DNA of 64,000 bases from Terribacillus sp. FSL K6-0262 (GCF_037977385.1 NZ_CP150277.1:3139001-3203000); one strand, 5' to 3'. Counted from the stretch's first letter, positions 44,757-54,721 are shown. The notes: generated by a model from the letters alone, not told the origin. Numbers and translations are program-made.

Positions 44757-45659
44757 ATGCATAAATTTACCGCTCTTGAAAAAATGGCAGCTGTAAAGCG
44801 AGGAAGTACGATAGCGATTGCGGCTGCCGATGACCCATCCATTCTTAAGGCAGTGAAGAAGGCGGCCGATCAGCAATTGGCATCATTTTTGCTATATGGG
44901 GATATAGATCGATTAAAACGCTTCATGCAGGAAGAAGCACTGGCAGAGGATAAAATCACCTGCGTACATGCTTCTACTGCTGACAGGGCCGCGGATATGG
45001 CGATCGAAGCATGGAAATCGGGCAAGGCCGATTTGCTGATGAAAGGCATTGTCAGTACGGACGTGCTGGCCGGCAAAATATTGAAGGACAAATCAATGTT
45101 CAAGTCCGGAAGCATCCTGTCCCAGCTGGCCATCTTCGATATTCCGTCTTATCATAAGCTGCTTTTCCTGACTGATGCGGGAATCAATATCGCGCCATCC
45201 TTAGAGGTGAAGCAAAAGATATTGAACAACGCCGTGACTATTTTCATGAAGATGCACCAATCAGAACCGAAAGTCGCTGCGCTTGCCGCCACCGAGAAGG
45301 TGAACCCGGCTATGCCGGCGACGACGGATGCCGCGCTGCTTTGTGGCATGCAGCAGCGCGGCCAGCTTCAAAATTGCCAAATAGATGGTCCGCTCGCACT
45401 GGACGTTGCCTTATCTGCCCAGGCTGCAGCTACCAAGAAAATCGATTCATTGGTTGCCGGAGATGCCGATATTCTATTGGTCCCGGAAATCGAGAGCGGA
45501 AATATGCTGTATAAATCATTCACCTACGCAGCAGGGGCAGTGAGTGCCTCCTTGCTCGTCGGAACAAAAACACCTGTCATCCTTACTTCCCGTGCGGACG
45601 ACAGCACCAGTAAATATTATGCAATATGCTTCGCGCTAGCGGCAGCATCCCTTGCCTAG
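44757..45659 (+). CDS. ptb: Phosphate butyryltransferase
   Basis: 300 residues (B. subtilis YqiS 299), phosphate acetyl/butyryltransferase family. Converts branched acyl-CoA to acyl phosphate. Visible stretches: RGSTIAIAAADDPSILKAV, DLLMKGIVSTDVLAGKIL, LFLTDAGINIAPSLEVK and ADILLVPEIESGNMLYKS. First enzyme gene after bkdR, with GGGGAAGGA before the ATG. With buk it would recover ATP from branched-chain acyl-CoA. Confidence 0.93.
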   Translation: MHKFTALEKMAAVKRGSTIAIAAADDPSILKAVKKAADQQLASFLLYGDIDRLKRFMQEEALAEDKITCVHASTADRAADMAIEAWKSGKADLLMKGIVSTDVLAGKILKDKSMFKSGSILSQLAIFDIPSYHKLLFLTDAGINIAPSLEVKQKILNNAVTIFMKMHQSEPKVAALAATEKVNPAMPATTDAALLCGMQQRGQLQNCQIDGPLALDVALSAQAAATKKIDSLVAGDADILLVPEIESGNMLYKSFTYAAGAVSASLLVGTKTPVILTSRADDSTSKYYAICFALAAASLA

Positions 45660-45671
45660 GAGGAACTTTAG

Positions 45672-46766
45672 ATGAAAATCTTTGAAACATTGGAACAATA
45701 TGATTATGAACAGCTAGTCCTTTGTCAGGACAAAGAATCCGGTTTGAAAGCAATCATCGCAATCCACGATACAACACTCGGTCCGGCTCTTGGCGGTACG
45801 CGGATGTGGACATACGCAACGGAAGAAGATGCAATCGTCGATGCACTGAGACTGGCAAAAGGCATGACGTATAAAAATGCTGCCGCAGGCCTGAATCTTG
45901 GCGGCGGAAAAACAGTCATTATCGGTGACCCGAAAAAAGATAAAAATGAAGCGATGTTCCGTGCATTCGGCCGTTATGTACAATCCTTGAATGGGCGCTA
46001 CATCACAGCAGAGGATGTCGGTACGACAGTGGAGGATATGGAGCTGATCCATACGGAAACGGATTTCGTAACTGGAATCTCCGCTGAATCCGGATCATCA
46101 GGCAACCCGTCTCCGGTGACAGCTTATGGCGTTTACAAAGGAATCAAAGCATCTGCCAAAGAAGCCTTTGGTGATGATAGCTTGGAAGGAAAAACAATTG
46201 CTGTCCAAGGTATCGGGAATGTGGCATATGCTTTGTGTGAGCATCTGCATGCAGAAGGTGCCAAGCTGATTGTAACGGACATCAACAAGGAAGCTGTCCA
46301 GAAAGCTGTCGAAGCATTCGGGGCGACTGCAGCGGATCCGGATGACATTTACGGCGTGGAATGTGATATCTTTGCACCTTGTGCACTTGGTGCAGTAATC
46401 AATGATGATACATTGAAAGTGTTGAAAGCGAAAGTGGTTGCCGGAGCAGCAAACAATCAGCTGAAAGACGAACAGCACGGACAGATCCTGTTCGAGCGCG
46501 GCATCGTGTACGCACCTGACTATGTGATCAATTCCGGCGGTGTCATCAATGTCGAGGATGAATTACATGGCTATAACAGAGAGCGTGCACTCCGCAAGGT
46601 GGAAACCATCTATGACAGCCTTCAGCGTGTATTCGAAATCGCAAAGCGTGATAACATCCCGACCAGCCTGGCAGCTGACAGAATGGCTGAGGAAAGAATC
46701 GAAACGATGCGCAGATCCAGAAGCCAATTCCTGCGTAACGGCCATCATACATTAAGCAGAAGATAA
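45672..46766 (+). CDS. bcd: Leucine (branched-chain amino acid) dehydrogenase
   Basis: 364 residues, identical in length to B. subtilis YqiT/Bcd. Oxidatively deaminates leucine, valine and isoleucine with NAD. The Glu/Leu/Phe/Val dehydrogenase core [10 protein letters not shown] and [16 protein letters not shown] holds the catalytic lysine, and the Rossmann motif is [25 protein letters not shown] precedes the ATG. Supplies keto acids to the Bkd complex encoded downstream. Confidence 0.96.
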   Translation: MKIFETLEQYDYEQLVLCQDKESGLKAIIAIHDTTLGPALGGTRMWTYATEEDAIVDALRLAKGMTYKNAAAGLNLGGGKTVIIGDPKKDKNEAMFRAFGRYVQSLNGRYITAEDVGTTVEDMELIHTETDFVTGISAESGSSGNPSPVTAYGVYKGIKASAKEAFGDDSLEGKTIAVQGIGNVAYALCEHLHAEGAKLIVTDINKEAVQKAVEAFGATAADPDDIYGVECDIFAPCALGAVINDDTLKVLKAKVVAGAANNQLKDEQHGQILFERGIVYAPDYVINSGGVINVEDELHGYNRERALRKVETIYDSLQRVFEIAKRDNIPTSLAADRMAEERIETMRRSRSQFLRNGHHTLSRR

Positions 46767-46784
46767 TGACGAGGGGGAAACCGC

Positions 46785-47867
46785 GTGCGGACAGCAGAAA
46801 ACCGTATCCTAGCGATCAATCCAGGTTCTACTTCCACGAAAATTGGTGTGTTTGATGATGAGCATAACATTTTTGAACGAGTGATCCGCCATGATTTGGA
46901 AGATATCGGCGGCTATGAGAAAGTAATGGATCAGTATCAATTTCGGAAACAAATCATTTTGGATGCATTGGACTTCGAAGGTATCAATGTGTCCAAGCTG
47001 ACTGCCGTCTGTGCACGCGGCGGACTGCTCCGGCCGCTTGAAGGCGGTACATACCGCGTGAACGAAGCGATGCTGGCCGATCTCAAGGCAGGCTATAATG
47101 GCGAGCATGCTTCCAACCTTGGAGGACTCATTGCGTATGAAATCGCAAGCAGCCTTCATATCCCAGCCTTCATCACCGATCCTGTCGTAGTCGATGAACT
47201 TGATCCGCTCGCACGGCTTTCCGGATTGCCTGGTGTGGAACGAAAAAGCATCTTCCACGCTTTAAATCATAAAGCAATCGCACGCAAAGCTGCAGCGGTG
47301 AAGGATAAGAGCTACGAGGAAGCAAATATAGTCGTCGTGCATCTTGGCGGGGGCATTACTGTCGGTGCACATCATCATGGCCGCGTCATCGATGTGAACA
47401 ATGGCTTGAGCGGAGAAGGGCCATACACTCCTGAACGCGCCGGCACAGTTCCGGCAGGTGATTTGATCGAGCTGGCTTTAAGCGGAGAATATACAAAAGA
47501 TGAATTGATGAAGATGCTCACGACCAAAGGCGGATTCATGGGTTATCTTGGCACAAACGATGGCCGGCTCATTGCCGACCGGATCAAGAAAGGTGACCAG
47601 GAAGCTAGGCACATCTTCGAAGGCATGGTTTATCAGACCGCAAAGGAAGTCGGCGCCATGGGCGTTGTCCTTTCAGGCGATGTCGATGCGATTGCAGTGA
47701 CTGGCGGACTTGCGTATGATGATCTATTCATTTCGCTGCTGAAGGACAGGGTCAGCTGGATCGCGGATGTGCTGGTATATCCAGGTGAGAATGAGCTCCG
47801 CGCTTTGACAGAGGGTGCGCTTCGTGTCATGCGGAAAGAAGAAGCGGCAAAGGTATATGCCGTATAG
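46785..47867 (+). CDS. buk: Butyrate kinase
   Basis: 360 residues, acetokinase family. Makes ATP from butyryl or branched acyl phosphate formed by Ptb. Opening [20 protein letters not shown] is the phosphate loop; [19 protein letters not shown] and [14 protein letters not shown] are ATP-binding motifs. GTG start at 46785 after GAGGGGGAAA. Confidence 0.95.
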   Translation: MRTAENRILAINPGSTSTKIGVFDDEHNIFERVIRHDLEDIGGYEKVMDQYQFRKQIILDALDFEGINVSKLTAVCARGGLLRPLEGGTYRVNEAMLADLKAGYNGEHASNLGGLIAYEIASSLHIPAFITDPVVVDELDPLARLSGLPGVERKSIFHALNHKAIARKAAAVKDKSYEEANIVVVHLGGGITVGAHHHGRVIDVNNGLSGEGPYTPERAGTVPAGDLIELALSGEYTKDELMKMLTTKGGFMGYLGTNDGRLIADRIKKGDQEARHIFEGMVYQTAKEVGAMGVVLSGDVDAIAVTGGLAYDDLFISLLKDRVSWIADVLVYPGENELRALTEGALRVMRKEEAAKVYAV

Positions 47868-47879
47868 GAGGCAGTAACA

Positions 47880-49301
47880 ATGGTAAGAGAATATGACATT
47901 GTCATCTTAGGGGGCGGTACGGGTGGATACGTTGCCGCCATCCGTGCTTCCCAGCTGGGCTTGAAGACGGCGATCGTGGAAAAAGCAGAGCTCGGCGGGA
48001 CATGCTTGCATCGTGGATGCATACCATCCAAGGCATTGCTGCGGTCAGCTGAAGTTTACCGGCAAACGAAGGAAGCAGCAGCTTTTGGCATACATACATC
48101 CGATGTAAGCCTGGATTTTGCAGGCGTACAGCAACGGAAACAAGCAATCATCGATCAGCTGCATAGAGGGGTGCAGCATTTGATGAAAAAAGGGAAAATC
48201 GATGTTTTCCAAGGATACGGCAGAATCCTCGGTCCATCCATTTTCTCTCCAACGGCAGGCACCATTTCCGTTGAATTTGCCGATGGAAGTGAAAATGAAA
48301 TATTGCTTCCCAAGAATGTGGTCATAGCAACAGGTTCCTCGCCGCGATCGTTACCGGGCATCGATTTTGACGAGTCCAGGATCCTCAGCTCTGAAGGGGC
48401 ATTGGCAATGGAAGAGCTTCCCGAAAGCATGACGATCATTGGCGGGGGTGTCATCGGTATCGAGTGGGCATCCATGCTTCATGATCTCGGCACCAAGGTG
48501 ACCGTGCTGGAATACCAGGAGCGCATCCTGCCGACGGAGGACGAACAAATCAGCAAAGAAATGGTCAAGCAGCTCAAAAAGCGCGGCATTTCCATCCATA
48601 CGAATGTGCAAGTGGAGGGTGCGGCAGCTGATGCCAGCCAAGTGACGGTCAAAGCGCGCATGAATGGGGAGGAGCAGGAATTCATCTCTGACAAAATCCT
48701 TGTCTCTGTGGGCCGTTCGGCGAATGTCGGGGATATCGGATTGAAAAATACAGATATCCAACTGACAGAGCAAGGCTTTATCCAGACGAATGATTTTTAT
48801 CAGACGAATGAATCTCACATTTATGCGATCGGCGATTGTATCGGTGGTATGCAGCTGGCCCATGTTGCTTCCAGGGAAGGCATCATTGCGGTGGAGCATA
48901 TTGCGGGTGAAAAGACGGAGGCTTTGGATTACAGCATGGTTCCTGCTTGTGTCTATAGCTATCCCGAAACAGCAAGTGTCGGGTTGACAGAGGCACAAGC
49001 GAAGGCGGAGGGCTATACAGTCAAGACTGGGAAAATGAGCTTCCAGGCGATCGGGAAAGCCTTGGTATACGGTGAGACAGAAGGATTCGTGAAGATCATC
49101 GCCGATGGGAAGACAAACGATTTGCTTGGGGTTCATATGATCGGTCCGCATGTGACGGATATGATCTCCGAAGCCGCGCTTGCCAAGCTGCTGGATGCAA
49201 CGCCATGGGAAATCGGCCAGAGTATCCACCCGCATCCGACATTATCGGAAATCATCGGGGAAGCGGCACTTGCCGTCGATGGAAATCAAATTCATGGCTG
49301 A
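47880..49301 (+). CDS. lpdV: Dihydrolipoamide dehydrogenase (E3) of the branched-chain complex
   Basis: 473 residues (B. subtilis LpdV 474). FAD-binding YDIVILGGGTGGYVAAIRA, the redox disulfide in GGTCLHRGCIPSKALL, the NAD-binding IIGGGVIGIEWASMLHDLG, and the C-terminal catalytic HPHPTLSEIIGEAAL. Reoxidises the lipoyl group of BkdB. AGGAGG precedes the ATG. Confidence 0.95.
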   Translation: MVREYDIVILGGGTGGYVAAIRASQLGLKTAIVEKAELGGTCLHRGCIPSKALLRSAEVYRQTKEAAAFGIHTSDVSLDFAGVQQRKQAIIDQLHRGVQHLMKKGKIDVFQGYGRILGPSIFSPTAGTISVEFADGSENEILLPKNVVIATGSSPRSLPGIDFDESRILSSEGALAMEELPESMTIIGGGVIGIEWASMLHDLGTKVTVLEYQERILPTEDEQISKEMVKQLKKRGISIHTNVQVEGAAADASQVTVKARMNGEEQEFISDKILVSVGRSANVGDIGLKNTDIQLTEQGFIQTNDFYQTNESHIYAIGDCIGGMQLAHVASREGIIAVEHIAGEKTEALDYSMVPACVYSYPETASVGLTEAQAKAEGYTVKTGKMSFQAIGKALVYGETEGFVKIIADGKTNDLLGVHMIGPHVTDMISEAALAKLLDATPWEIGQSIHPHPTLSEIIGEAALAVDGNQIHG

Positions 49302-49326
49302 GATATTGAAGAAAGGGGGAGCGGCG

Positions 49327-50319
49327 ATGTCAGAAACAAGACATGCTTCTCTTGGATTATCGGACGAAAAAGTATTGGAAATGTATAGATGGATGCTCCT
49401 GGCACGGAGAGTGGATGAACGGATGTGGCTCTTGAACAGAGCCGGCAAGATTCCGTTCGTCGTCTCCTGCCAAGGACAGGAGGCAGCACAAGTTGGTGCT
49501 GCGATGGCATTGGATAAGGATGTCGATTATCTTTTGCCTTACTACCGTGATTTAGGGCTGGTCATGCCATTCGGGATGACCGCGAAGGATCTTATGCTTT
49601 CGGCCTTTGCTAAAGCAGAGGATCCGAACTCAGGCGGGCGGCAGATGCCGGGCCATTTTGGGAAAAAATCCTCCCGCATCGTCACGGGATCCTCACCGGT
49701 TACAACACAGGTGCCGCATGCTGTCGGTTTTGCCCTGGCTGCAAAAATGGAAAAGAAACAGCTTGTCAGCTTCGTGACTTTAGGGGAAGGATCCTCCAAC
49801 CAAGGTGATTTCCATGAAGGATTGAACTTCGCCGGCGTCCATAAACTGCCGGTGATCACAATGGTACAAAACAATAAATACGCCATCAGTGTGCCGCAGG
49901 AAAAACAGCTGGGCTGCGTCAATGTATCCGATCGGGCACAAGGATACGGTATGCCAGGCTTCACCATTGACGGTAATGATCCGCTGGCAGTGTATCAGAC
50001 GGTCAAAGAAGCAAGGCAACGTGCATTGAACGGCGATGGCCCAACGCTCATCGAGGCAGTCGGATATCGCCTAACGCCTCATTCCAGTGATGACGACGAT
50101 ATGACTTATCGTGAAAAACAAGAAGTCGAGGAAGCACGCAAGAAGGATGGCGTGCTGACATTCGGGGCATATTTGCGTGAAACGGGTGTCTTGACGGAGG
50201 AATTGGAAAACAAAATGGAAGAAGAAATCAAACAAATCGTAAATGAAGCAACAGACTATGCTGAGCATGCCAAAGATCCGGAACCGGAATCCGCACTGCT
50301 TCATGTGTATGCCGATTAA
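49327..50319 (+). CDS. bkdAA: Branched-chain 2-oxoacid dehydrogenase E1 alpha
   Basis: 330 residues, exactly the B. subtilis BkdAA length when started at 49327, where AGAAAGGGGGAG precedes the ATG. Thiamine diphosphate enzyme decarboxylating keto acids from leucine, valine and isoleucine. TPP region GEGSSNQGDFHEGLNFAGV, and the phosphorylation-loop-like RLTPHSSDDDDMTYR. The frame runs open upstream into lpdV only as a shadow. Confidence 0.96.
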   Translation: MSETRHASLGLSDEKVLEMYRWMLLARRVDERMWLLNRAGKIPFVVSCQGQEAAQVGAAMALDKDVDYLLPYYRDLGLVMPFGMTAKDLMLSAFAKAEDPNSGGRQMPGHFGKKSSRIVTGSSPVTTQVPHAVGFALAAKMEKKQLVSFVTLGEGSSNQGDFHEGLNFAGVHKLPVITMVQNNKYAISVPQEKQLGCVNVSDRAQGYGMPGFTIDGNDPLAVYQTVKEARQRALNGDGPTLIEAVGYRLTPHSSDDDDMTYREKQEVEEARKKDGVLTFGAYLRETGVLTEELENKMEEEIKQIVNEATDYAEHAKDPEPESALLHVYAD

Positions 50320-50331
50320 GGAGGAAAAACG

Positions 50332-51315
50332 ATGCCAGTAATGTCCTATATCCAGGCAATCACGCAGGCGATGCGTGAAGAAATGGAAGCAGATGAAAAA
50401 GTATTCGTATTAGGGGAAGACGTCGGGAAAAGAGGCGGTGTATTCCGGGCTACCGATGGACTGTATGATACATTCGGAGCGGAACGTACGCTTGACACAC
50501 CGCTGGCGGAATCTGCGATTGCGGGAGTGGCAGTGGGTGCTGCCATGTACGGCTTGAAGCCGATTGCTGAAATGCAATTCGCTGATTTCATCATGCCGGC
50601 AGTGAACCAAATCATTTCAGAAGCGGCGAAGATCCGTTATCGTTCCAATAACGACTGGACTTGCCCGGTTACCATCCGTGCGCCTTATGGCGGCGGTGTG
50701 CATGGCGCCTTGTATCATTCTCAATCTGTGGAAGCGGTGTTCGCGAACCAGCCAGGCCTTAAAATCGTCATGCCGTCCACACCTTATGATGCAAAAGGCC
50801 TTTTGAAAGCAGCCATACAGGATCCGGATCCTGTATTGTTCTTCGAGCATAAAAGAGCTTATCGCCTCATCAAAGGTGAAGTGCCTTCTGAATCCTATAC
50901 GCTGCCGATCGGTAAAGCGGATGTGAAGCGCGAGGGTTCTGATATCACCGTGATCACCTACGGATTATGTGTGCATTTTGCCCTGCAGGCAGCAGAGAAG
51001 CTTGCCGCTGAAGGAATCGAAGCGCATATCCTCGATTTGCGTACCGTTTATCCGCTTGATAAGGAAGCAATCATCGAGGCAGCCTCGAAGACAGGCAAAG
51101 TCCTGCTTATCACAGAAGACAATAAAGAAGGCTCCATCATCGGAGAAGTAGCAGCGATAATCGGTGAAAACTGCCTCTTCGATCTGGATGCGCCTATCCA
51201 GCGATTGGCTGCACCGGATGTGCCAGCGATGCCTTATGCGCCTAGTACAGAAAAATACTTCATGGTCAATCCAGCCAAAGTGGAAGCTGCCATGCGCGAA
51301 TTAGCGGAATTCTAA
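50332..51315 (+). CDS. bkdAB: Branched-chain 2-oxoacid dehydrogenase E1 beta
   Basis: 327 residues, the family's normal length. Transketolase pyrimidine-binding and C-terminal domains: VLGEDVGKRGGVFRAT, LDTPLAESAIAGVAVGAAM, MQFADFIMPAVNQI, and IEAHILDLRTVYPLD. Pairs with BkdAA to form E1. AAGGAGGAAA precedes the ATG. Confidence 0.96.
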   Translation: MPVMSYIQAITQAMREEMEADEKVFVLGEDVGKRGGVFRATDGLYDTFGAERTLDTPLAESAIAGVAVGAAMYGLKPIAEMQFADFIMPAVNQIISEAAKIRYRSNNDWTCPVTIRAPYGGGVHGALYHSQSVEAVFANQPGLKIVMPSTPYDAKGLLKAAIQDPDPVLFFEHKRAYRLIKGEVPSESYTLPIGKADVKREGSDITVITYGLCVHFALQAAEKLAAEGIEAHILDLRTVYPLDKEAIIEAASKTGKVLLITEDNKEGSIIGEVAAIIGENCLFDLDAPIQRLAAPDVPAMPYAPSTEKYFMVNPAKVEAAMRELAEF

Positions 51316-51328
51316 ACGAGGTGTAATG

Positions 51329-52591
51329 ATGATGGAAAAAATAACGATGCCGAAACTCGGCGAGAGTGTAACGGAAGGCACAATCAGCACATGGCTCGTC
51401 AAACCAGGCGATCAAGTCAGCAAATACGATGCCATCGCGGAAGTGATGACAGATAAAGTCAATGCCGAAATCCCCAGCTCCTTCACGGGTGTGATCAAAG
51501 AATTGGTTGCAGCAGAAGGTGACACAGTCGAAGTAGGGGAACTGATCTGTACGATCGAAACAGAAGCATCACCAGAGAAGCAAGAAGCGGCTGATGCTTC
51601 ACCTGCTCCGATGGAAACAGAATCAGACAATAGCAGTCCGGCTGCCGAAACAACGATGAAATCGCGTTACTCCCCTGCAGTCATGCGCCTTGCACAGGAG
51701 CATGATCTTGATTTGTCAACGATCACAGGCACCGGGAAAGGCGGGCGGATCACCCGCAAGGATGTCGAAGCGATCATCGCATCCGGTGAAAGACCGCAAA
51801 AGCAAGCAGAATCTGTGCAAACCGCAGCTGCAGTCCAATCTGCTGAACCGCAGAAGGCAAATGCAGCAGCTGAACGTACACAGACAGAAGCATCTGGCAA
51901 TGCCATACCCGTTACTGGTGTCAGAAAAGCCATAGCCAATAATATGGTGAAAGCAGCAACGGAAATCCCGCATGCTTGGATGATGGTGGAGGTGGATGTC
52001 ACCGATTTGGTTGCTTATCGCAATAAAGTGAAGGATTCCTTCAAGGAAAAAGAAGGCTATCCGCTGACATTCTTTGCTTTCTTTGTCAAAGCCGTCGCGC
52101 AGGCACTGAAGGAATTCCCGCAGCTGAACAGCTCTTGGGCGGGAGATAAGATCATCCAGCATGATGAAGTCAATATCTCGATTGCGGTTGCAAAAGAGCA
52201 GGAGCTATTTGTACCGGTCATCCAATCTGCAGATGATCTGAGTGTCAAAGGCATTGCTAAGCAGATTACGAACCTTGCGAAAAAGGCCCGCACCGGCAAA
52301 CTGACGGCAGCTGATATGCAAGGCGGTACATTCACCGTCAATAACACAGGGTCATTCGGTTCGGTTCAGAGCATGGGTATCATCAACTATCCCCAAGCAG
52401 CCATTTTGCAGGTGGAATCGATCGTAAAACGGCCAGTCATCATCAATGATATGTTCGCAGCCCGTGATATGGTCAATCTATGCCTCAGCCTTGATCACCG
52501 TGTGCTGGACGGATTGATTTGCGGTCAGTTCATGGCAAGGGTGAAAGAGATTCTCGAGAACGTATCTGAATCGACAATGCCGATTTACTGA
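51329..52591 (+). CDS. bkdB: Branched-chain 2-oxoacid dehydrogenase E2 (dihydrolipoyl transacylase)
   Basis: About 420 residues (B. subtilis 424). Lipoyl domain (1-78) with the lipoylated lysine in AEVMTDKVNAEIPSSF, an acidic linker, the E1/E3-binding domain (YSPAVMRLAQEHDLDLSTIT), a second linker, and the catalytic domain (190-420) with LSLDHRVLDG. The inner core of the Bkd complex, yielding isobutyryl-, isovaleryl- and methylbutyryl-CoA for branched fatty acids. Three adjacent ATGs are possible; 51329 has suitable spacing from GAGGTG. Confidence 0.95.
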   Translation: MMEKITMPKLGESVTEGTISTWLVKPGDQVSKYDAIAEVMTDKVNAEIPSSFTGVIKELVAAEGDTVEVGELICTIETEASPEKQEAADASPAPMETESDNSSPAAETTMKSRYSPAVMRLAQEHDLDLSTITGTGKGGRITRKDVEAIIASGERPQKQAESVQTAAAVQSAEPQKANAAAERTQTEASGNAIPVTGVRKAIANNMVKAATEIPHAWMMVEVDVTDLVAYRNKVKDSFKEKEGYPLTFFAFFVKAVAQALKEFPQLNSSWAGDKIIQHDEVNISIAVAKEQELFVPVIQSADDLSVKGIAKQITNLAKKARTGKLTAADMQGGTFTVNNTGSFGSVQSMGIINYPQAAILQVESIVKRPVIINDMFAARDMVNLCLSLDHRVLDGLICGQFMARVKEILENVSESTMPIY

Positions 52592-52602
52592 AGTTATAGA
52601 AA

Positions 52603-52631
52603 TTGAAAGAGCCTGGAATTGCTGATACACT
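52603..52631 (+). promoter_or_regulatory. Sigma-A promoter of brxB
   Basis: TTGAAA at 52603-52608, a 17-base spacer, TACACT at 52626-52631; start codon 28 bases later. No terminator is visible between bkdB and this promoter. Confidence 0.6.
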
Positions 52632-52658
52632 TGGAGTAGTGTAAAAGGAGGAATACCG

Positions 52659-53093
52659 ATGGCAGATTTCAGAATGTTTATGAACGATATCGTAACGACT
52701 GCTAGGAAGGATCTTACCGAGGCTGGCTATACGGAATTGACAACACCGGAGGAAGTGGATGCCACATTCAAAAAACCCGGCACGACGCTTGTCATGATCA
52801 ACAGTGTCTGCGGCTGTGCCGGCGGAATTGCTCGTCCGGCAGCTGCTCATAGTCTGCATTATGACAAACGCCCGGATCAGCTGGTGACGGTTTTTGCCGG
52901 ACAGGATAAAGAAGCAACGGAAAGAGCAAGGGAGTACTTCACTGGCTTCCCGCCAAGCTCTCCGTCATTTGCCTTTTTGAAAGACGGCGAGATCGTTACG
53001 ATGATCGAACGTCATGACATCGAAGGCCACGAGCCGATGGAAGTAGTCAACCGACTGCAATCTTTATTCGATGAACATTGTAAAGAAGTTTGA
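52659..53093 (+). CDS. brxB: Bacilliredoxin BrxB (YqiW)
   Basis: 144 residues (B. subtilis 145), BrxA/BrxB family thiol reductant that removes bacillithiol from proteins. The CGC active site is in [35 protein letters not shown] follows. Its presence implies that the host makes bacillithiol. AAAAGGAGG precedes the ATG, and its own promoter lies after bkdB, as in B. subtilis. Confidence 0.95.
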   Translation: MADFRMFMNDIVTTARKDLTEAGYTELTTPEEVDATFKKPGTTLVMINSVCGCAGGIARPAAAHSLHYDKRPDQLVTVFAGQDKEATERAREYFTGFPPSSPSFAFLKDGEIVTMIERHDIEGHEPMEVVNRLQSLFDEHCKEV

Positions 53094-53097
53094 ATGG

Positions 53098-53130
53098 ATA
53101 GGTCCCCATCCTTTTGGATGAGGGACTATT
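53098..53130 (+). terminator. Hairpin after brxB, probable terminator
   Basis: ATAGGTCCCCATCC can pair with GGATGAGGGACTAT (two mismatches) around TTTT. The following sequence is only mildly T-rich. Confidence 0.5.
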
Positions 53131-53166
53131 CTGTATTGTGACCAAAATTAAACGAGGAGCACCATT

Positions 53167-54150
53167 GTGAAAATAGGTTATCGGACGATCAAGACAGCGG
53201 CAGGCACCCCGCTGGCGATATGGATAGCGGAGCTTTTGCAGCTGGATAATAGTGTGTCGGCAGGTATCCTGACGATTCTCTGCACCCAGGTGACGAGAAA
53301 GAAATCCTTTCTGGCCGCATGGCATCGAGTGGCTGCCTGCCTGCTGGCAATCATTTTGTCCTTCCTGCTATTTGAGACAATCGGGTTTCACCCGATCAGT
53401 ATCGGAATATTGCTGCTGATCTTCATTCCCATCACGGTGATGCTCGGGGTATCGCCAGGAATTGTATCGAGTGCTGTCATCATTTTGCATTTATATAACT
53501 CGCATGACATTACGCTGGATTTGATCGTTAATGAAATCATCCTTATTTCAGTCGGAATAGGGGTCGCACTCATCGTGAACTTATATATGCCCAGCCTGGA
53601 AGCGACAATCCGGCGAAAGCAGATCGTACTGGAACGGAACTTCACCAAGATACTGAAAGAAATTGCGCTGTATCTCCGGGAAGGGGATCAATCATGGTCC
53701 GGGGAAGAAATCACACAGACCGAAATGATCCTGAAGGAAGCGAAGCAGCTTGTGGGCAGGGATGTGGAGAATCATGTGCTGAGATCGGAGCATCCGTATT
53801 ATGATTACTTCGAGATGCGCACGGAGCAATTCGCCATCTTGAAACGGATCCTGCCGCTTGTCAGCAGGCTTCCAGAGACATCCTATTCACAGTGCGAGCA
53901 GCTTGCCCATTTCTTTTCAGGTCTTGCCGATTCGGTCCATCCAGGGAATACGGCTGTTTTATTCCTGGAAGAGCTGAATGCTTTGCGGCAGTCCTTCGAT
54001 GAAGATCCCCTTCCGAAGACGAGGGAGGAATTCGAGACCCGCGCTCATTTGTTTCAGCTATTGTATGAAATGGAGAATTATCTGGAATTGAAGCAATCGT
54101 TCAAAGAAAGCGATGTGCATCATAGAAATAGGAAGAAGGAGCAACAATAA
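53167..54150 (+). CDS. yqjA: YqjA, aromatic acid exporter (ArAE) family membrane protein
   Basis: 327 residues (B. subtilis 322). The N-terminal half has four to six hydrophobic segments, with the typical opening MKIGYRTIKTAAGTPLAIWI and TILCTQVTRKKSFLAAWHR. The C-terminal half (about 155-320) is a soluble helical domain. Family members resemble aromatic acid exporters, but the substrate in Bacillus is unknown. GTG start at 53167 after CGAGGAG. Its stop overlaps the left arm of an inverted repeat. Confidence 0.88.
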   Translation: MKIGYRTIKTAAGTPLAIWIAELLQLDNSVSAGILTILCTQVTRKKSFLAAWHRVAACLLAIILSFLLFETIGFHPISIGILLLIFIPITVMLGVSPGIVSSAVIILHLYNSHDITLDLIVNEIILISVGIGVALIVNLYMPSLEATIRRKQIVLERNFTKILKEIALYLREGDQSWSGEEITQTEMILKEAKQLVGRDVENHVLRSEHPYYDYFEMRTEQFAILKRILPLVSRLPETSYSQCEQLAHFFSGLADSVHPGNTAVLFLEELNALRQSFDEDPLPKTREEFETRAHLFQLLYEMENYLELKQSFKESDVHHRNRKKEQQ

Positions 54151-54181
54151 GAACATCATCATGTAAAAGAGGGATGTTCTT
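54149..54181 (+). promoter_or_regulatory. Inverted repeat enclosing the ribosome site of the L,D-transpeptidase gene
   Basis: AAGAACATC at 54149-54157 pairs perfectly with GATGTTCTT at 54173-54181. The right arm ends one base before the ATG at 54182 and the loop/arm border contains the ribosome site GAGGGA. The left arm overlaps the yqjA stop codon. It may couple or restrict translation. Confidence 0.5.
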
Positions 54182-54721
54182 ATGCGTTCGCTTCTCATTG
54201 CATTTACTTGCCTATCCATTTTATCCCCATTATGGCCATTCGGTGAGAATCCAATGCCAGGACGGCCGCTCATCATCGTCAATAAAACGACGAATCAGCT
54301 CGCATTCGTGGATGAAGGGAGGGTGGTCAAGGTTTATCCGGTAGCGACAGGCAAGAAGCCTGAATCGACACCTGAAGGGATATTCCTTACACTGTTCAAA
54401 ACAGAATACCCGGGTTATTCACGGAAAGGCATCGCCGGGGGAGATAAAGATAACCCGCTCGGCAGCAGATGGATCGGGTTCAATGCCAACGATACCCAAG
54501 GGCGCACATATGGTATCCATGGTACAAACAGGCCGGAGTCGATCGGCACCCGGGTTTCTGCAGGATGCATCCGCATGCGCAACAGCGATGTGGAGGATTT
54601 ATATGAACGCGTACCGGTAGGGACAAAGGTGCGAATCATGACAGGCTGGAAGTCATTTGAGGAAATTGGGAAAGAAGATGGAGCTATTCTGTCTCCTAAA
54701 AGACAAAATAGCTCAGGCTGA
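54182..54721 (+). CDS. L,D-transpeptidase (YkuD fold), secreted
   Basis: 179 residues. A signal peptide covers about residues 1-20 (MRSLLIAFTCLSILSPLWPF). The YkuD domain runs from about 30 to 155, with the active site motif YGIHGTNRPESIGTRVSAG followed by CIRM, giving the catalytic His and Cys of HGT...SAGCIRM. It would form 3-3 cross-links or attach proteins to peptidoglycan outside the membrane. No LysM domain is present, unlike YkuD. It resembles B. subtilis YciB in architecture. Its end overlaps the small minus-strand gene by 26 bases. Confidence 0.9.
   Translation: MRSLLIAFTCLSILSPLWPFGENPMPGRPLIIVNKTTNQLAFVDEGRVVKVYPVATGKKPESTPEGIFLTLFKTEYPGYSRKGIAGGDKDNPLGSRWIGFNANDTQGRTYGIHGTNRPESIGTRVSAGCIRMRNSDVEDLYERVPVGTKVRIMTGWKSFEEIGKEDGAILSPKRQNSSG

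Noticed and set aside
48351..49235. 294-codon minus-strand frame inside lpdV
   Set aside because: Antisense shadow of a clear dihydrolipoamide dehydrogenase; composition unlike a real protein.
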